Shown: positions 18,057-29,075 of the stretch, piece by piece | Layout: the number at the start of each line of letters is the position of its first letter | Numbering within the stretch: position 1 is the stretch's first letter | DNA from: Pleurocapsa minor HA4230-MV1 | GTDB lineage: Bacteria; Cyanobacteriota; Cyanobacteriia; Cyanobacteriales; Xenococcaceae | NCBI GenBank assembly: GCA_019359095.1 | Contig: JAHHHZ010000011.1 | Location: forward strand, 124,001-188,000 | DNA: 64,000 bases | Reading direction: 5' to 3' | The notes under the pieces: generated by a model | Database searches by the model: none | Seen by the model: only the letters and a program-made list of their open reading frames with translations | Told to the model about the DNA's origin: nothing | Made by a program: the position numbers and the translations under genes

Positions 18057-18527
18057 TTAATAGCGATAGTGAGCAAAAGCTTTATTTGCTTCTGCCATCC
18101 GATGAGTCTCATCTCTTTTTTTCATTGCGCCACCTGTTTCATTAGCAGCGTCCATAATTTCACTGGCAAGCTTAGTCGCCATAGTACGTCCACCTCTTGA
18201 GCGGGAAAACTGAATCAACCAGCGTAAAGCTAAAGTTGTTCCTCTACCCTGTCTAACCTCCATGGGGACTTGATAAGTTGCACCACCAACTCGGCGTGCC
18301 TTGACCTCTACTAAAGGAGTAAGATTTTTGATGGCTTGCTCAAACACTTCAATTGGAGCATTCCCAGTTCTCTCCCCAATAATCTCCATGGCATCATAAA
18401 TGATGCGGGCTGCCAAAGACTGTTTGCCACTGCGCATAATTCTTCTGATTGTCATGCTGAGTAGGCGACTATTGTAGACGGGATCTGGGGGAACTGGGCG
18501 TTTTTTATTGCTAGAACGACGAGACAT
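18057..18527 (-). CDS. rpsG: 30S ribosomal protein S7
   Basis: 156 residues, complete. Starts [16 protein letters not shown] and contains the S7 core [11 protein letters not shown] with the basic 16S-rRNA-binding helix. Primary binder of the 30S head. Second gene of the str operon. Confidence 0.97.
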   Translation of the reverse strand: MSRRSSNKKRPVPPDPVYNSRLLSMTIRRIMRSGKQSLAARIIYDAMEIIGERTGNAPIEVFEQAIKNLTPLVEVKARRVGGATYQVPMEVRQGRGTTLALRWLIQFSRSRGGRTMATKLASEIMDAANETGGAMKKRDETHRMAEANKAFAHYRY

Positions 18528-18835
18528 TTGCTTGTTACTTTAAGTTAGAGAATATATAAATATGAGTTAATTTCAAGATTGACCGCGCCTTGATCATTAG
18601 AGGCGATCGCTTAAAAAATTAACCAATCAAAAACAGAATTATCTGTCAGCAAAATCTAATCTAATGGGCTTAGTTAGTTTTGTGCGGAGAATACTGATTA
18701 ATTACAACCATTACTGTTACTGCCTGAAGTCATCATGGGCTTGCTATCTAAAAACACCATACTTTTTAACTGCAACTCTTAAAAATATGAATGTATTCTA
18801 GTTATTTAACTTCAACAGTTGGAAATTGAGTTAGC
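18528..18835. other. rpsL-rpsG intergenic spacer, no gene seen
   Basis: 308 bp, AT-rich, with one HIP1-like AGGCGATCGC and no reading frame or clear structure. It is unusually long for the rpsL-rpsG gap, which in many bacteria is under 100 bp. Confidence 0.45.
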
Positions 18836-19210
18836 TTATGACTTAGGACGTTTAGTACCATACTTGGAGCGACTTTGAGTTCTATCCTTTACTCCAGTTG
18901 TATCCAAAGTACCGCGAACTATATGATATCTAACCCCTGGAAGATCTTTGACACGACCTCCTCGAATGAGAACTACGGAGTGTTCCTGCAAGTTATGTCC
19001 AATTCCAGGAATATAGGCTGTGACTTCAAATCCTGAAGTCAATCTAACCCTAGCTACCTTTCTCAAAGCTGAGTTGGGCTTTTTAGGAGTGGTGGTATAA
19101 ACTCTAGTACATACTCCTCGGCGTTGAGGGCATTCTTTGAGCGCAGGAGATTTGGTCTTTTTCTGGGCTTTTGATCTTTCGCTACGGATGAGCTGCTGAA
19201 TAGTGGGCAT
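18836..19210 (-). CDS. rpsL: 30S ribosomal protein S12
   Basis: 124 residues. Contains the decoding-centre loops [12 protein letters not shown] (with the Lys of streptomycin-resistance fame) and [14 protein letters not shown]. First gene of the str operon, so the operon promoter should lie between 19211 and 19343. Confidence 0.98.
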   Translation of the reverse strand: MPTIQQLIRSERSKAQKKTKSPALKECPQRRGVCTRVYTTTPKKPNSALRKVARVRLTSGFEVTAYIPGIGHNLQEHSVVLIRGGRVKDLPGVRYHIVRGTLDTTGVKDRTQSRSKYGTKRPKS

Positions 19211-19343
19211 GAGTTATTGGCTTGTGTGATTTTTGGTCTCCTGAATTGCTTAATGTCAAAAAGATATAGCACAATAGCAGACAAATTCTGATTATAGATT
19301 AATTTCAGCTCGTGCGTCAATTTTTAGCTAGAATTGCTTGTCA

Positions 19344-21575
19344 CTATTGATTATTTTCTGAGTAAACAAATACAGGCACTCTTTTATAAGCTGGTGTACC
19401 AGAATGTCGATCGATTTTAGCTTTAAAAATGGCATTAACTTCGGGATAGAACATCATTGCTGCTCCCTGGCGAATCTGGCCAAAAATCACTTCCACATCT
19501 GTCAATTTACCCGCATCACCTTGTACTGTAACCCGTTGATGTTCTGAGAATCTGGCTGCTTGAGCATCTTGGCAATTGATTAAAATGCAATTGCGGTGAG
19601 GCATTCCGCGATAGTAATCTCCAGGTTGGTAAACTACAGTATTATGCTGAGCATAACTTCTGCCTGTACCCAAAATTAAGATAATTCCTGGGGTTGATTC
19701 TGCTACACCAAAATCTGTCTTAGTGGGTACATTTAATTTAGGTAAAGTTGTCACAAACATCTTGGCTTTACCTGTAGGTGTGGCAAATTGAGGTCGATCA
19801 AAAATCCTCCCTGCGATCGTAAATTCTTCTCCAGTACGATCGATTTCGCCAATTTTTTCGTATCCAGGAATTGTCTTGGCAATTAGTTGGCGAATGTATT
19901 TTGGATTCTGAAGTTGGCGCCAATCTACAGGATGTTCTCCTAAAACTCGCTGGGCAATTTGAGTAATCAACTCCACCTCGGAAATCAAATTTCCCTGGCG
20001 CAGGTGGGTTCTTCCTGGCTCATTGAGACGGACAAAATTATTACCCGATTCTGTAGTTGTTTTATGGGGATTTTCAAACCGCGTAAAGACAGGCAAAATA
20101 AGCGTATTCTGCTGTGCTAAACCGTGAAAATGACCTAGATTCGGTTTCGTTGCTACATAAAAAATGGTTTCAATTTGTCCCAAAGCTCGTTGTGCTTGCT
20201 TTAAATCTGGGTTGGCTGCGTAGAGATTTCCCCCTAAACAAAACAAAGTATCCACATTTGCCCGCTCCGCAGCTGTAATTAATGCCCTGGTATCATATCC
20301 ATTAACTCTACTTAAAGGACGTTCAAAAAGCTGCTCTAAAGCTTGCTGAATCTCTTGTTTGAGGTTAACAGTGACTCCCATCGAACCAAATCCCTGAACA
20401 TTAGAATGTCCGCGAATTGGCATAGTTCCCGCTCCTGGTTTGCCCACGTTGCCCGTTAACAGAGCAGTATTGGCAATACTAAAAATATTATCGACACCGT
20501 TTTCCTGTTGGGTGACTCCCATCGCCCAGGCAAATACTACCGCCGAAGATGTCCCGATTATTTGAGCAGCGATAGTGATTTCAGCTTGCGAAATACCACA
20601 GGTAGAGGTGATGGTTTCCCAAGAAGTAGTTTGGGCTTGTTGAACAATACTTTGCCAATTTTCGCTGTAGTTTTGCAAAAAATCGAATTTGACTAAATTT
20701 TGTTCAATTACGGATTTCTGAATACCCACAAATAAAGCTACATCGCTACCAGGAATTGGTTGTAGATATAGAGAAGAGATTGCCGAACCGCCAGCCAGCA
20801 TAGATTTAAGAGGGAAAGCTGGAGAGGCAAATTTGACCAACCCAACCTCAATCATCGGATTAATGATAATCACTTTCCCCCCGCGATCGCGCAGTTTAAT
20901 TAACTCGTTCAACAATCGAGGATGGTTAGCTGGTGCGTTAGAACCAATTAAAACTAGGCAATCTGCTCCTTTTAGGCTAGCTAAACTGACCATTGATGTT
21001 CCAGAACCAAACATCTGTTTCAACCCCACTGTAGAGGCTGCGTGGCACAAGTCGGAACAGTCTGCCAGATTATTAGAACCGATCGCTCGCACCATTATCT
21101 GTAGTAAAAATGCTGCTTCGTTCGATGACCTACCAGAACTATAAGATGCAATCCTTTGAGCTGGTTGATTAAATGCTTTTTCGGCAATGTCATATACTTC
21201 GTTCCAAGAAATTTTGGTGTAGCGATTACTTCCAGCACGCAAAATTAAAGGATGAGTTAATCTACCCAAATTATTGGCTGCTTGGGAGGTTAATTCCTGA
21301 AGCTCTTTTAGGGTATATTTTTCGTCGAAATCAGTCGCTGGCTGTAGTTCTGAGGCGATCGCTTCGACACTTTTGGCACAACGCTGTAATATTTCCCCCT
21401 CTTCGTTAACGAAACTCCCTTTTTGCCCCCCTGTTCCCCAAGCACAAGAAAGACAAGCACTTTTGTGGAGCAATTTTTGCCAAATTTTTACGCCATCTGG
21501 GGAAACGGTTTTTTCTGCCCAATAGCGAATTACGGGTATGCCACCTCCTGTATTTGGTGTTTCGTCAATGCTCAT
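19344..21575 (-). CDS. FdhF/YdeP-family molybdopterin oxidoreductase
   Basis: 743 residues, in the range of the YdeP/FdhF-like family (formate-dehydrogenase-alpha-like proteins with bis-MGD). Only a CxxC pair (Cys41, Cys44 in SACLSCAWG) is seen at the N-terminus instead of the four-cysteine 4Fe-4S motif of true formate dehydrogenases, as is usual for YdeP. Molybdopterin domain segments follow (YSSGRSSNEAAF, then GSNAPANHPR, and GHSNVQGFGSMGV), with a C-terminal MopB_CT domain (~620-735). A GAGGTGAT ribosome site precedes ATG 21575. The substrate is unknown; acid or oxidative-stress roles are reported for relatives. An IscA-type protein gene is next upstream. Confidence 0.85.
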   Translation of the reverse strand: MSIDETPNTGGGIPVIRYWAEKTVSPDGVKIWQKLLHKSACLSCAWGTGGQKGSFVNEEGEILQRCAKSVEAIASELQPATDFDEKYTLKELQELTSQAANNLGRLTHPLILRAGSNRYTKISWNEVYDIAEKAFNQPAQRIASYSSGRSSNEAAFLLQIMVRAIGSNNLADCSDLCHAASTVGLKQMFGSGTSMVSLASLKGADCLVLIGSNAPANHPRLLNELIKLRDRGGKVIIINPMIEVGLVKFASPAFPLKSMLAGGSAISSLYLQPIPGSDVALFVGIQKSVIEQNLVKFDFLQNYSENWQSIVQQAQTTSWETITSTCGISQAEITIAAQIIGTSSAVVFAWAMGVTQQENGVDNIFSIANTALLTGNVGKPGAGTMPIRGHSNVQGFGSMGVTVNLKQEIQQALEQLFERPLSRVNGYDTRALITAAERANVDTLFCLGGNLYAANPDLKQAQRALGQIETIFYVATKPNLGHFHGLAQQNTLILPVFTRFENPHKTTTESGNNFVRLNEPGRTHLRQGNLISEVELITQIAQRVLGEHPVDWRQLQNPKYIRQLIAKTIPGYEKIGEIDRTGEEFTIAGRIFDRPQFATPTGKAKMFVTTLPKLNVPTKTDFGVAESTPGIILILGTGRSYAQHNTVVYQPGDYYRGMPHRNCILINCQDAQAARFSEHQRVTVQGDAGKLTDVEVIFGQIRQGAAMMFYPEVNAIFKAKIDRHSGTPAYKRVPVFVYSENNQ

Positions 21576-21666
21576 GACATCACCTCAAGATAGTTCATTC
21601 CTTAGCTATTTTAAAACTCATGTTTTAAAACTCATGGTTGAGCTTAAAACAGGTTTCCCTATCACT

Positions 21667-22041
21667 CTAGCTAACTTTTTCCACAGGCGAATTGCTAACA
21701 GGTTTGGGGAAAGAAATTCCACAGCCACAAGTTTTGTGGTTTTGCGGATTGTTAAAGCGAAAACCTCCCCCCATCAAATCTTCTGCATAGTCCAGTTTTA
21801 AAAATTCTACATATTTCCAAGACTGAGTATCGACCACCAAACTGATGCCATCGATTTCGATTAGGCGATCGCTTTTGTTAGTTTGATGATCTATTTCAAC
21901 TCCAGATTCAAATTGCAAATCGTAAAAAAAATCCAGACACCCCCCTGACTTAACAACGAGTCTCAGGTAAGCATCTGGAATCTTGCGATTAAGCTTAATG
22001 CGCTTAATTTCCGCTACTGCTGCGGGACTAATATTAACCAT
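21667..22041 (-). CDS. HesB/IscA-type iron-sulfur carrier protein
   Basis: 124 residues, A-type Fe-S carrier fold. The three conserved cysteines are Cys35 (SGGC), Cys105 and Cys107 (CGCG). It receives and transfers Fe-S clusters or iron. The C-terminal tail after CGCG (about 17 residues) is longer than in minimal IscA. It lies upstream of and co-directional with the YdeP-type oxidoreductase, so it could supply that enzyme, but the gap is 91 bp and this is inference. Confidence 0.88.
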   Translation of the reverse strand: MVNISPAAVAEIKRIKLNRKIPDAYLRLVVKSGGCLDFFYDLQFESGVEIDHQTNKSDRLIEIDGISLVVDTQSWKYVEFLKLDYAEDLMGGGFRFNNPQNHKTCGCGISFPKPVSNSPVEKVS

Positions 22042-22188
22042 AAAAAAAAGCCTGCTTTAACTAAACTTGTTTCTTAAAGCTATGCTACAGTAAAATCTTT
22101 TGACTGCAATGCTTCTTAATTAAGCTGGTATGGTTCAGGCTGGTTATAAAAAATAATCAATTCTGGCGTTATTTAGCAGAAAAGCTAA

Positions 22189-22608
22189 CTATTGGCGCGC
22201 ATAATCATCGCTAAAGCGAATAATATCGTCTTCTCCCAAATATTGACCATTTTGCACTTCAATCAATACCAAATTAATCACCCCAGGATTTTCGAGTCTA
22301 TGGGTGGTACATTGAGGAACATAAGTAGATTGATTACTGCCTAGGATCATTTCTCGATCGCCACAGGTAACTTTAGCTGTACCTGAAACCACAATCCAAT
22401 GCTCACTGCGGTGATGGTGCATTTGTAAGCTAAGACGATGACCAGGATTTACTTCAATACGCTTAATTTTATATCCTGCTCCTTCTTCCAAGGTGGTAAA
22501 CGAACCCCAAGGGCGAATTTCAGTAGCAGCCACTCCTGATGCAGCAGTGGGCAAAAATTTTGCTTCAGTTACGTTAGAAATTGATTTTATTTTTGTAGAT
22601 TGAGACAT
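22189..22608 (-). CDS. mannose-6-phosphate isomerase type II-like cupin protein
   Basis: 139 residues forming a single cupin domain like the C-terminal domain of bifunctional ManC/type II phosphomannose isomerase: ATEIRPWGSFTTLEEG, metal-site HHHRSEHW (four His/Glu ligands) and NPGVINLVLIEVQ. The guanylyltransferase half is absent, a common stand-alone form in cyanobacteria. An upstream TTG (22632) extends the frame, but ATG 22608 is preferred. Probable isomerase or sugar-phosphate binding; activity not proven. Confidence 0.82.
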   Translation of the reverse strand: MSQSTKIKSISNVTEAKFLPTAASGVAATEIRPWGSFTTLEEGAGYKIKRIEVNPGHRLSLQMHHHRSEHWIVVSGTAKVTCGDREMILGSNQSTYVPQCTTHRLENPGVINLVLIEVQNGQYLGEDDIIRFSDDYARQ

Positions 22609-23233
22609 AATTGCTTGACTTAGTGACGACAAATATGATGTGAACTTAATTTAATTTATATCTGTAATTTGCTCTTGTCATGCTGAAGAAGAGTCAACTT
22701 ATCCAAAAGATAACAAACAATTGTCGCAAAATTGAAGATTAAGCTTCAGCAAACCCCCCATCTACATCGAATCTTTATATAAAAAAGCTTGAACGCACCA
22801 AAAACTGAGACTGACTTAAAGTTTGTTTGAAGTTGCTTTTTCTCAGCCAAAATATCTAATCTATAAATGTCAACAAAATATTAGGGATTTGTGGGAGACT
22901 CGCCTTAATTAATTATTGTGTCGAAACTGTAATAGATCGAGCTTTTTATTGGATGTTAGTTCCGCTACAATAATATCCTATGAAATCGAGACGCAGGTTT
23001 TCAGCATTTATACAGACATTTATACAGATACTCACCCTAAATATTGATTAAATTGCTTGTCAGATAATCATTTGAAATTTTTGTATATTTACTTTATATA
23101 AAGCTATCTAAGCTTAAAAATATTAAAATATTGGCTAGCCGTCTCGATTCAATCTCCACTATCTCTTGGTTTGCGGTATTTTTTAGTTCACATTGAGCGT
23201 ATCCACTCCCTGCAAATCACCAACATGCTATCT

Positions 23234-23276
23234 GTATAATTTTATACCGATAGTTTGTCGCCCTCATCAATAGTCT
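23234..23276 (+). promoter_or_regulatory. NtcA-activated type promoter upstream of Fd-GOGAT
   Basis: A perfect GTA-N8-TAC site (23234-23247) is followed, 23 bases after its end, by TAGTCT (23271-23276), matching the TAN3T -10 box. This is the canonical spacing of NtcA class II activated promoters. It lies about 130-170 bp before the glutamate synthase ATG, in a gene-free 795-bp region (22609-23403) in which nothing else was recognised. Nitrogen control of this gene would make physiological sense. Confidence 0.6.
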
Positions 23277-23403
23277 AAAAATTAAGTGTATCTAATCACA
23301 ATGACGAGCAAAAAGTTATTAAAGAGTCTTTAATTTACTCCAGAAAAGTTTAACATAGCACCCATTCTGCAACAGGTTATCTCTAACAATTTATTACCTC
23401 TGT

Positions 23404-26400
23404 ATGAGCAAGCAAGAAATGAAATTTTTAAATAGCAGTATTAATATAGAATCTCAGCAAGATTTATCGACTAGATCGACTGAGCCATTTCAGGGTCAAC
23501 GATGGCTAGTAGAAGAAAGAGATGCTTGTGGAGTAGGTTTTATTGCCTATCAAGATGGTCGTCAGAGTAATAAAATTGTCAGACAGGCTTTAAAGGCACT
23601 GGGATGTATGGAACATCGTGGTGGGTGTAGTGCCGATCGCGATTCGGGAGATGGTGCAGGTATTATGACCGCCTTGCCTGAAAAGATCTTTGCTGACTGG
23701 TTTGCTCAAAATAATCTTGCTCAGCCTGAAGCAGAAGCTTGGGGAGTGGGAATGGTGTTTTTACCGCAAGCTAGTGAGAAAATTATTGAATTAAAGCAAT
23801 ATGTCGATAAATTAGTCACAGCAGAAGGTTTACAGGTATTAGGTTGGCGAGAAGTTCCCGTGCGTCCTGAAGTGTTGGGACAACAGGCTAGAGATAACCA
23901 ACCTCATATTGAGCAAATTGTGGTTAGTTCACCTGATGGCTTAGTCGGAGATGATTTAGAGCGTAAATTGTATATTGCGCGATCGCGGATTGGCAAAAAA
24001 CTCGCTGATGATTTTTATATTTGCTCTTTTTCCTGTCGTACTGTTGTCTATAAAGGCATGGTGCGTGCGGTTATTTTGGGTGATTTTTATCAGGATCTAG
24101 CCAATTCAGATTATGAGAGTACTTTTGCCGTCTATCATCGTCGCTTTAGTACGAATACCATGCCCAAATGGCCCTTTGCACAACCAATGAGGATCTTGGG
24201 TCATAACGGTGAAATTAATACTCTGTTGGGTAATATCAACTGGATGTCCAACCGAGAAAAAGAATTAATCGCCAATAATGAGATAACTTTACCAGGCTGG
24301 ACTCACGATGAGATTGAGGGGTTAACGCCAATTGTTAACAACGATAACAGTGATTCTTATAACTTAGATAGCGCGATGGAATTACTGGTGCGGACGGGTC
24401 GGAGTGTGACCGAAGCAGCCATGATTCTAGTGCCAGAAGCTTATCAAAATCAGCCTTCACTCAAAGAGTATCCAGAAATTGTGGATTTTTATGAATACCA
24501 CAGTGGTCAGCAAGAAGCTTGGGATGGGCCAGCTTTATTAGTATTTAGTGATGGCAAAACTGTGGGCGCAGCCTTGGATCGTAATGGTTTGCGCCCTGCT
24601 CGCTACACGATCACTAAAGATGGTTATGTGGTGGTAGGTTCAGAAACAGGAGTGGTAAATATCCCTGATGAGGAAATAGTCGAAAAAGGTCGGCTTGGCC
24701 CAGGTCAAACCATAGTGGTCGATCTCAAAACTAAGGAAGTATTACGTAATTGGGAAGTAAAACAAAGAGTTGCTCAGGCTAATCCCTATGGAAAATGGAT
24801 TGAACAGCATCGCCAAACAATCGCTGCTCAAGAATTTAGCGGAGAAAACTTGTTGAGTGCGGAGCAACTGTTGAGTTGTCAAACTGCTTTTGGCTATACC
24901 GCAGAGGATCTTGAACTGATTATTCAGTCGATGGCGATTAGCGGGAAAGAACCAACCTTCTGTATGGGAGATGATATTCCCTTAGCTGTACTCTCCGATA
25001 AACCAAGGCTGCTCTATGACTACTTCAAACAAAGATTTGCTCAGGTAACTAACCCAGCGATCGATCCTTTACGGGAAAGCTTAGTTATGTCTTTGTCCAT
25101 GCAGCTGGGGGCTAAAGGCAATATTCTTAATTTGAAAGCTGAAGATGCAAGGTTGCTCAAGTTAGAGTCTCCTGTTTTAAATGATGAAGAATTAGCAGCG
25201 ATCGCCTCCTCTGGTTTTAAGACTCAGACCCTATCAACTCTGTATCGAATTGCCAGTGGCCCTGATGGCCTAAAAGATGCCGTAACTCAATTGTGTGCAG
25301 AAGCAACTACTGCGGTTAAAGCGGGAGTAGAAATTATTGTTTTAAGCGATCGCCCTGCGTCACAAAATATTGGCACTGAATATAGCTATATTCCCCCATT
25401 GTTAGCTATAGGAGCAGTACATCATCACCTGATTCAGCAAGGATTACGCTTGAGAACTTCATTAGTGGTAGATACCGCTCAGTGTTGGAGTACGCACCAT
25501 TTTGCTTGTCTAATTGGTTATGGTGCATCAGCCGTCTGTCCTTATCTGACTTTAGAAAGTGTGCGCCAGTGGTGGAATAATCCCAAGACCCAAAAACTGA
25601 TGGAGAATGAACGCATTGAAGCCGTTAGCCTGGCTCAAGCACAGCAAAACTATCGTCAGTCGATTGAAGCAGGGTTATTGAAGATTCTCTCTAAAATGGG
25701 AATTTCTCTGCTGTCTTCCTATCATGGAGCGCAAATTTTTGAAGCATTAGGCTTAGGCGTAGATTTAGTCAATCTTGCTTTTACGGGGACGACTTCTCGC
25801 TTGGGTGGTTTGACTGTAGCGGAGTTAGCTCAAGAAGTGATTGCTTTCCATCACAAAGCTTTTCCTGAACTTTTGGATAAAAAGCTGGAAAACTACGGCT
25901 TTGTTAAGTACAAAAAAGGTGGAGAATATCATATGAACTCCCCTGAAATGTCTAAGGCTTTGCATAAGGCGGTGGAAAGTAAGGATTATGACCATTACGA
26001 GCTATATAAACAGCAGCTTCATGGTAGACCAGCAACGGCTCTTAGAGATTTATTAGACTTCAAAAGCGATCGCCCATCAATTTCTCTAGACGAGGTGGAA
26101 TCGGTGGAAAGTATCTTTAAACGCTTTTGTACTGGTGGGATGTCTTTGGGTTCGCTATCTCGAGAGGCTCATGAAACCCTTGCTGTCGCCATGAACCGTA
26201 TTGGGGGTAAGTCTAACTCTGGAGAAGGCGGTGAAGACACCATCCGCTTTAAAGTATTAGACGATGTGGGCGCAGATGGTAAATCCCCGACATTACCTCA
26301 TCTCAATGGGTTGATCAATGGCGACACTGCCAGCTCGGCAATTAAACAGGTTGCATCAGGACGTTTTGGGGTCACGCCAGAATATCTCATGAGCGCCCAG

Positions 26401-28062
26401 CAGCTAGAAATTAAGCTGGCTCAAGGGGCAAAACCAGGAGAAGGGGGACAACTACCAGGGAAAAAAGTCAGCCCTTATATTGCTTCCTTAAGACGGTCTA
26501 AGCCAGGAGTGACTTTAATCTCGCCTCCTCCCCACCACGATATCTATTCCATTGAAGATTTGGCTCAGTTAATTTTCGATCTCCACCAAATCAATCCTCA
26601 AGCCAAAGTGTCGGTTAAGCTAGTGGCCGAGATTGGTATCGGTACAATTGCCGCAGGAGTAGCTAAAGCCAATGCCGATGTCATCCAAATTTCGGGTCAT
26701 GATGGGGGAACAGGAGCATCACCTCTAAGCTCGATCAAACATGCGGGAGTACCCTGGGAATTAGGTCTGACAGAAGTACATCGAGTGCTTTTACAGAATC
26801 AACTGCGCGATCGCGTTTTACTCCGTGCTGATGGTGGTCTAAAAACTGGTTGGGACGTAATTATGGCAGCTTTAATGGGGGCAGAAGAATATGGCTTTGG
26901 TTCGATCGCTATGATTGCTGAAGGCTGTATTATGGCAAGAGTTTGTCACATGAATACCTGTCCTGTTGGGGTGGCAACTCAACAACAACACCTGAGAGAT
27001 CGGTTTAAAGGTATCCCCGAAAATGTAGTTAATTTCTTTTTCTTTGTGGCGCAAGAAGTGCGATCGCTCTTAGCAAAACTAGGCTATTGCAGTCTGGATG
27101 AGATTATTGGACGTACCGATCTATTAATGCCCAATCCTAATGTCACCGTTGCTAAAACTAAGAGTTTGGATTTAAATTGCCTAATCGATTTACCAAACGT
27201 CAAATCAGATCGTAGCTGGTTACAACATCAAGATGCTCATACCAATGACGCAGTATTAGACGATGAAATCTTAGCCGATGAGGCAATTCAAGCTGCGATC
27301 GCTAATCAGAGTAAAGTAGCTAAAGACTTAATTATTTTGAACACTGACCGTAGTGTTGGCGGGAGAATTTCTGGAGCGATCGCTTCCCAGTATGGTAATA
27401 GTGGTTTTGCTGGTGAAATTACCCTAATATTTAAAGGCTCTGCTGGTCAAAGTTTCGGTGCTTTTAATCTACCTGGCATGAAGCTGATTATTGCTGGTGA
27501 AGCTAACGATTATGTTGGCAAAGGAATGCACGGTGGCGAAATTATTATTGCCCCTAGTAGCAAATCTACCTATGACGCTGGTACTAATGTAATTATCGGT
27601 AATACCTGTCTTTATGGAGCAACTGGCGGCGTACTTTATGCCAATGGACGAGCAGGAGAAAGATTTGCTGTGCGTAACTCCATGGGCAAAGCAGTTATCG
27701 AAGGTGCAGGAGATCACTGTTGTGAATACATGACAGGTGGTTTAGTTGTCGTCTTGGGTGAAGTTGGTCGCAACGTCGGTGCAGGGATGACTGGTGGTTT
27801 GGGCTATTTCCTCGATGAAAATAATAGTTTCCCCAGCAAGGTAAACCCCGAAATCGTCAAGGTGCAGCGAGTCGAATCTGAGGCGGGAGCAAAACAACTT
27901 CAAGAGATGATTGAACAGCACGTTGCTAAAACTGGTAGTCCTAAAGGTCAGGCTATTTTAAAAGATTGGGATTATTATCTCGGTCAATTCTGGCAGGTAG
28001 TACCCCCTTCAGAAGCAGATAGCCCAGAAGTAACTGAGTCTAAAACTTTGACTTCTGTTTAA
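23404..28062 (+). CDS. glsF: ferredoxin-dependent glutamate synthase
   Basis: 1552 residues. Makes two glutamates from glutamine and 2-oxoglutarate with electrons from reduced ferredoxin. N-terminal propeptide of 41 residues, then catalytic Cys42 ([10 protein letters not shown]) of the class II glutaminase, a central domain, the FMN/synthase domain, a 3Fe-4S motif Cx5Cx4C ([12 protein letters not shown]) and a C-terminal GxGxG beta-helix ([13 protein letters not shown]). The loop [14 protein letters not shown] in the FMN domain corresponds to the ferredoxin loop of Fd-GOGAT, and no gltD partner lies nearby, so the Fd type is preferred over NADH-GOGAT. Confidence 0.93.
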   Translation: MSKQEMKFLNSSINIESQQDLSTRSTEPFQGQRWLVEERDACGVGFIAYQDGRQSNKIVRQALKALGCMEHRGGCSADRDSGDGAGIMTALPEKIFADWFAQNNLAQPEAEAWGVGMVFLPQASEKIIELKQYVDKLVTAEGLQVLGWREVPVRPEVLGQQARDNQPHIEQIVVSSPDGLVGDDLERKLYIARSRIGKKLADDFYICSFSCRTVVYKGMVRAVILGDFYQDLANSDYESTFAVYHRRFSTNTMPKWPFAQPMRILGHNGEINTLLGNINWMSNREKELIANNEITLPGWTHDEIEGLTPIVNNDNSDSYNLDSAMELLVRTGRSVTEAAMILVPEAYQNQPSLKEYPEIVDFYEYHSGQQEAWDGPALLVFSDGKTVGAALDRNGLRPARYTITKDGYVVVGSETGVVNIPDEEIVEKGRLGPGQTIVVDLKTKEVLRNWEVKQRVAQANPYGKWIEQHRQTIAAQEFSGENLLSAEQLLSCQTAFGYTAEDLELIIQSMAISGKEPTFCMGDDIPLAVLSDKPRLLYDYFKQRFAQVTNPAIDPLRESLVMSLSMQLGAKGNILNLKAEDARLLKLESPVLNDEELAAIASSGFKTQTLSTLYRIASGPDGLKDAVTQLCAEATTAVKAGVEIIVLSDRPASQNIGTEYSYIPPLLAIGAVHHHLIQQGLRLRTSLVVDTAQCWSTHHFACLIGYGASAVCPYLTLESVRQWWNNPKTQKLMENERIEAVSLAQAQQNYRQSIEAGLLKILSKMGISLLSSYHGAQIFEALGLGVDLVNLAFTGTTSRLGGLTVAELAQEVIAFHHKAFPELLDKKLENYGFVKYKKGGEYHMNSPEMSKALHKAVESKDYDHYELYKQQLHGRPATALRDLLDFKSDRPSISLDEVESVESIFKRFCTGGMSLGSLSREAHETLAVAMNRIGGKSNSGEGGEDTIRFKVLDDVGADGKSPTLPHLNGLINGDTASSAIKQVASGRFGVTPEYLMSAQQLEIKLAQGAKPGEGGQLPGKKVSPYIASLRRSKPGVTLISPPPHHDIYSIEDLAQLIFDLHQINPQAKVSVKLVAEIGIGTIAAGVAKANADVIQISGHDGGTGASPLSSIKHAGVPWELGLTEVHRVLLQNQLRDRVLLRADGGLKTGWDVIMAALMGAEEYGFGSIAMIAEGCIMARVCHMNTCPVGVATQQQHLRDRFKGIPENVVNFFFFVAQEVRSLLAKLGYCSLDEIIGRTDLLMPNPNVTVAKTKSLDLNCLIDLPNVKSDRSWLQHQDAHTNDAVLDDEILADEAIQAAIANQSKVAKDLIILNTDRSVGGRISGAIASQYGNSGFAGEITLIFKGSAGQSFGAFNLPGMKLIIAGEANDYVGKGMHGGEIIIAPSSKSTYDAGTNVIIGNTCLYGATGGVLYANGRAGERFAVRNSMGKAVIEGAGDHCCEYMTGGLVVVLGEVGRNVGAGMTGGLGYFLDENNSFPSKVNPEIVKVQRVESEAGAKQLQEMIEQHVAKTGSPKGQAILKDWDYYLGQFWQVVPPSEADSPEVTESKTLTSV

Positions 28063-28079
28063 GCTATAAGCTATAAGCT
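28061..28079. repeat. heptanucleotide tandem repeat (AAGCTAT)
   Basis: Two and a half AAGCTAT units beginning at the stop codon of the glutamate synthase gene. STRR type. Confidence 0.6.
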
Positions 28080-28117
28080 GATTAAATCCGACTCATAATT
28101 TAACTATAATTTAACTC

Positions 28118-28148
28118 AAGAGGACATCAAAACCTGTGTCCTCTTTTT
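28118..28148 (+). terminator. rho-independent terminator of Fd-GOGAT gene
   Basis: Perfect 9-bp arms AAGAGGACA (28118-28126) and TGTCCTCTT (28137-28145), followed by TTTTAT. Located 55 bp past the stop codon. Confidence 0.85.
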
Positions 28149-28202
28149 ATTTGGCAATACAATAAGATTTAGTTTTATATTGAGTCTTTAAAATAGAGCT
28201 TC

Positions 28203-28901
28203 ATGACTATCAGTAGCGATCGCCCAAAACTAGTTAACTTTTATACTTCTCCTATCGGTAAAAAAATTATTACAGGGATTACAGGACTAGGTTTAACTTT
28301 ATTTGTCCTCGTTCATCTGGTGGGAAACCTGACTCTATTTGCTGGCAGCAAAGCCTATAACCAGCTGGCTCATTTTATCGATAGCTTGGGTATTCTACTC
28401 TATCTAATTGAGTTTAGCTTATTGGCGATCGCCATTTTTCACGTAGTAGTTGGCATTAGCATTCGGCTAAACACCCTTAAAGCTCGACCAGTTGCCTATA
28501 GCCAGTTAAAAAGCGTAGGAACACCTAGTAAACAGTCAATTAGTTCTCGCAGCATGTTGATTACTGGCATGGTGCTATTGGGATTTTTAGTCTTACATCT
28601 AGCAACTTTTAAATTTGGCGTATATTACTCCACGATGATTAATGGAGTGGAGATGCGAGATCTATCAAGTTTGGTGATGGAAAAGTTTCACGACCCTGTT
28701 TATGCCTTTGGTTATGCTGGAGTAATGATCGTGTTAGCTTTGCATTTGCGCCACGGAATCTGGAGTGCTTGGCAATCAATTGGCGTGCTTAACTCGAAAA
28801 TTAGTCCTGTAGTTTATGCGATCGCTCTTATTTTAGCTATTTTGATTGCACTGGGCTTTATTGCTTTACCTGTAGCTATTTACTTCAATTTGCTCAATTA
28901 A
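28203..28901 (+). CDS. succinate dehydrogenase cytochrome b subunit (SdhC-like, b558 type)
   Basis: 232 residues with five membrane helices, as in the di-heme cytochrome b of B-type succinate dehydrogenase/fumarate reductase. Candidate heme-ligand histidines lie in LFVLVHLVGN, AIFHVVVG, LVLHLATF-like and ALHLRHGIW segments. It would anchor SdhAB in the membrane and pass electrons to quinone. SdhA and SdhB are not in this window, as is usual for scattered cyanobacterial sdh genes. It follows the glutamate synthase terminator, so it has its own promoter. Confidence 0.85.
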   Translation: MTISSDRPKLVNFYTSPIGKKIITGITGLGLTLFVLVHLVGNLTLFAGSKAYNQLAHFIDSLGILLYLIEFSLLAIAIFHVVVGISIRLNTLKARPVAYSQLKSVGTPSKQSISSRSMLITGMVLLGFLVLHLATFKFGVYYSTMINGVEMRDLSSLVMEKFHDPVYAFGYAGVMIVLALHLRHGIWSAWQSIGVLNSKISPVVYAIALILAILIALGFIALPVAIYFNLLN

Positions 28902-29007
28902 TTCTCGATGATTAAATACTACTTGATAGGTAGATAGCTAAGTAGCTAGGCGGAATTAAATATAAAACCAAAAACAAGATAGATTTTAATGGTAATTAGT
29001 TATCTCT

Positions 29008-29038
29008 CCCTAAATTCCCTAATTCCCTAATTCCCTAC
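29008..29038. repeat. octanucleotide tandem repeat (CCCTAATT)
   Basis: About three and a half CCCTAATT units, the first with one extra A, between the cytochrome b gene and the tautomerase pseudogene. Confidence 0.6.
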
Positions 29039-29075
29039 CAGACTATCTTCTAATTAATTTGACCTACTTGCTTAA

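Noticed and set aside
19344-21575. True formate dehydrogenase alpha subunit
   Set aside because: Only a CxxC pair is present, not the four-Cys 4Fe-4S motif, and no FdhB/FdhC subunits are near; the YdeP-like subfamily fits.
23404-28062. NADH-dependent glutamate synthase (gltB)
   Set aside because: The ferredoxin-loop segment is present and no gltD is adjacent, so the ferredoxin type fits better.
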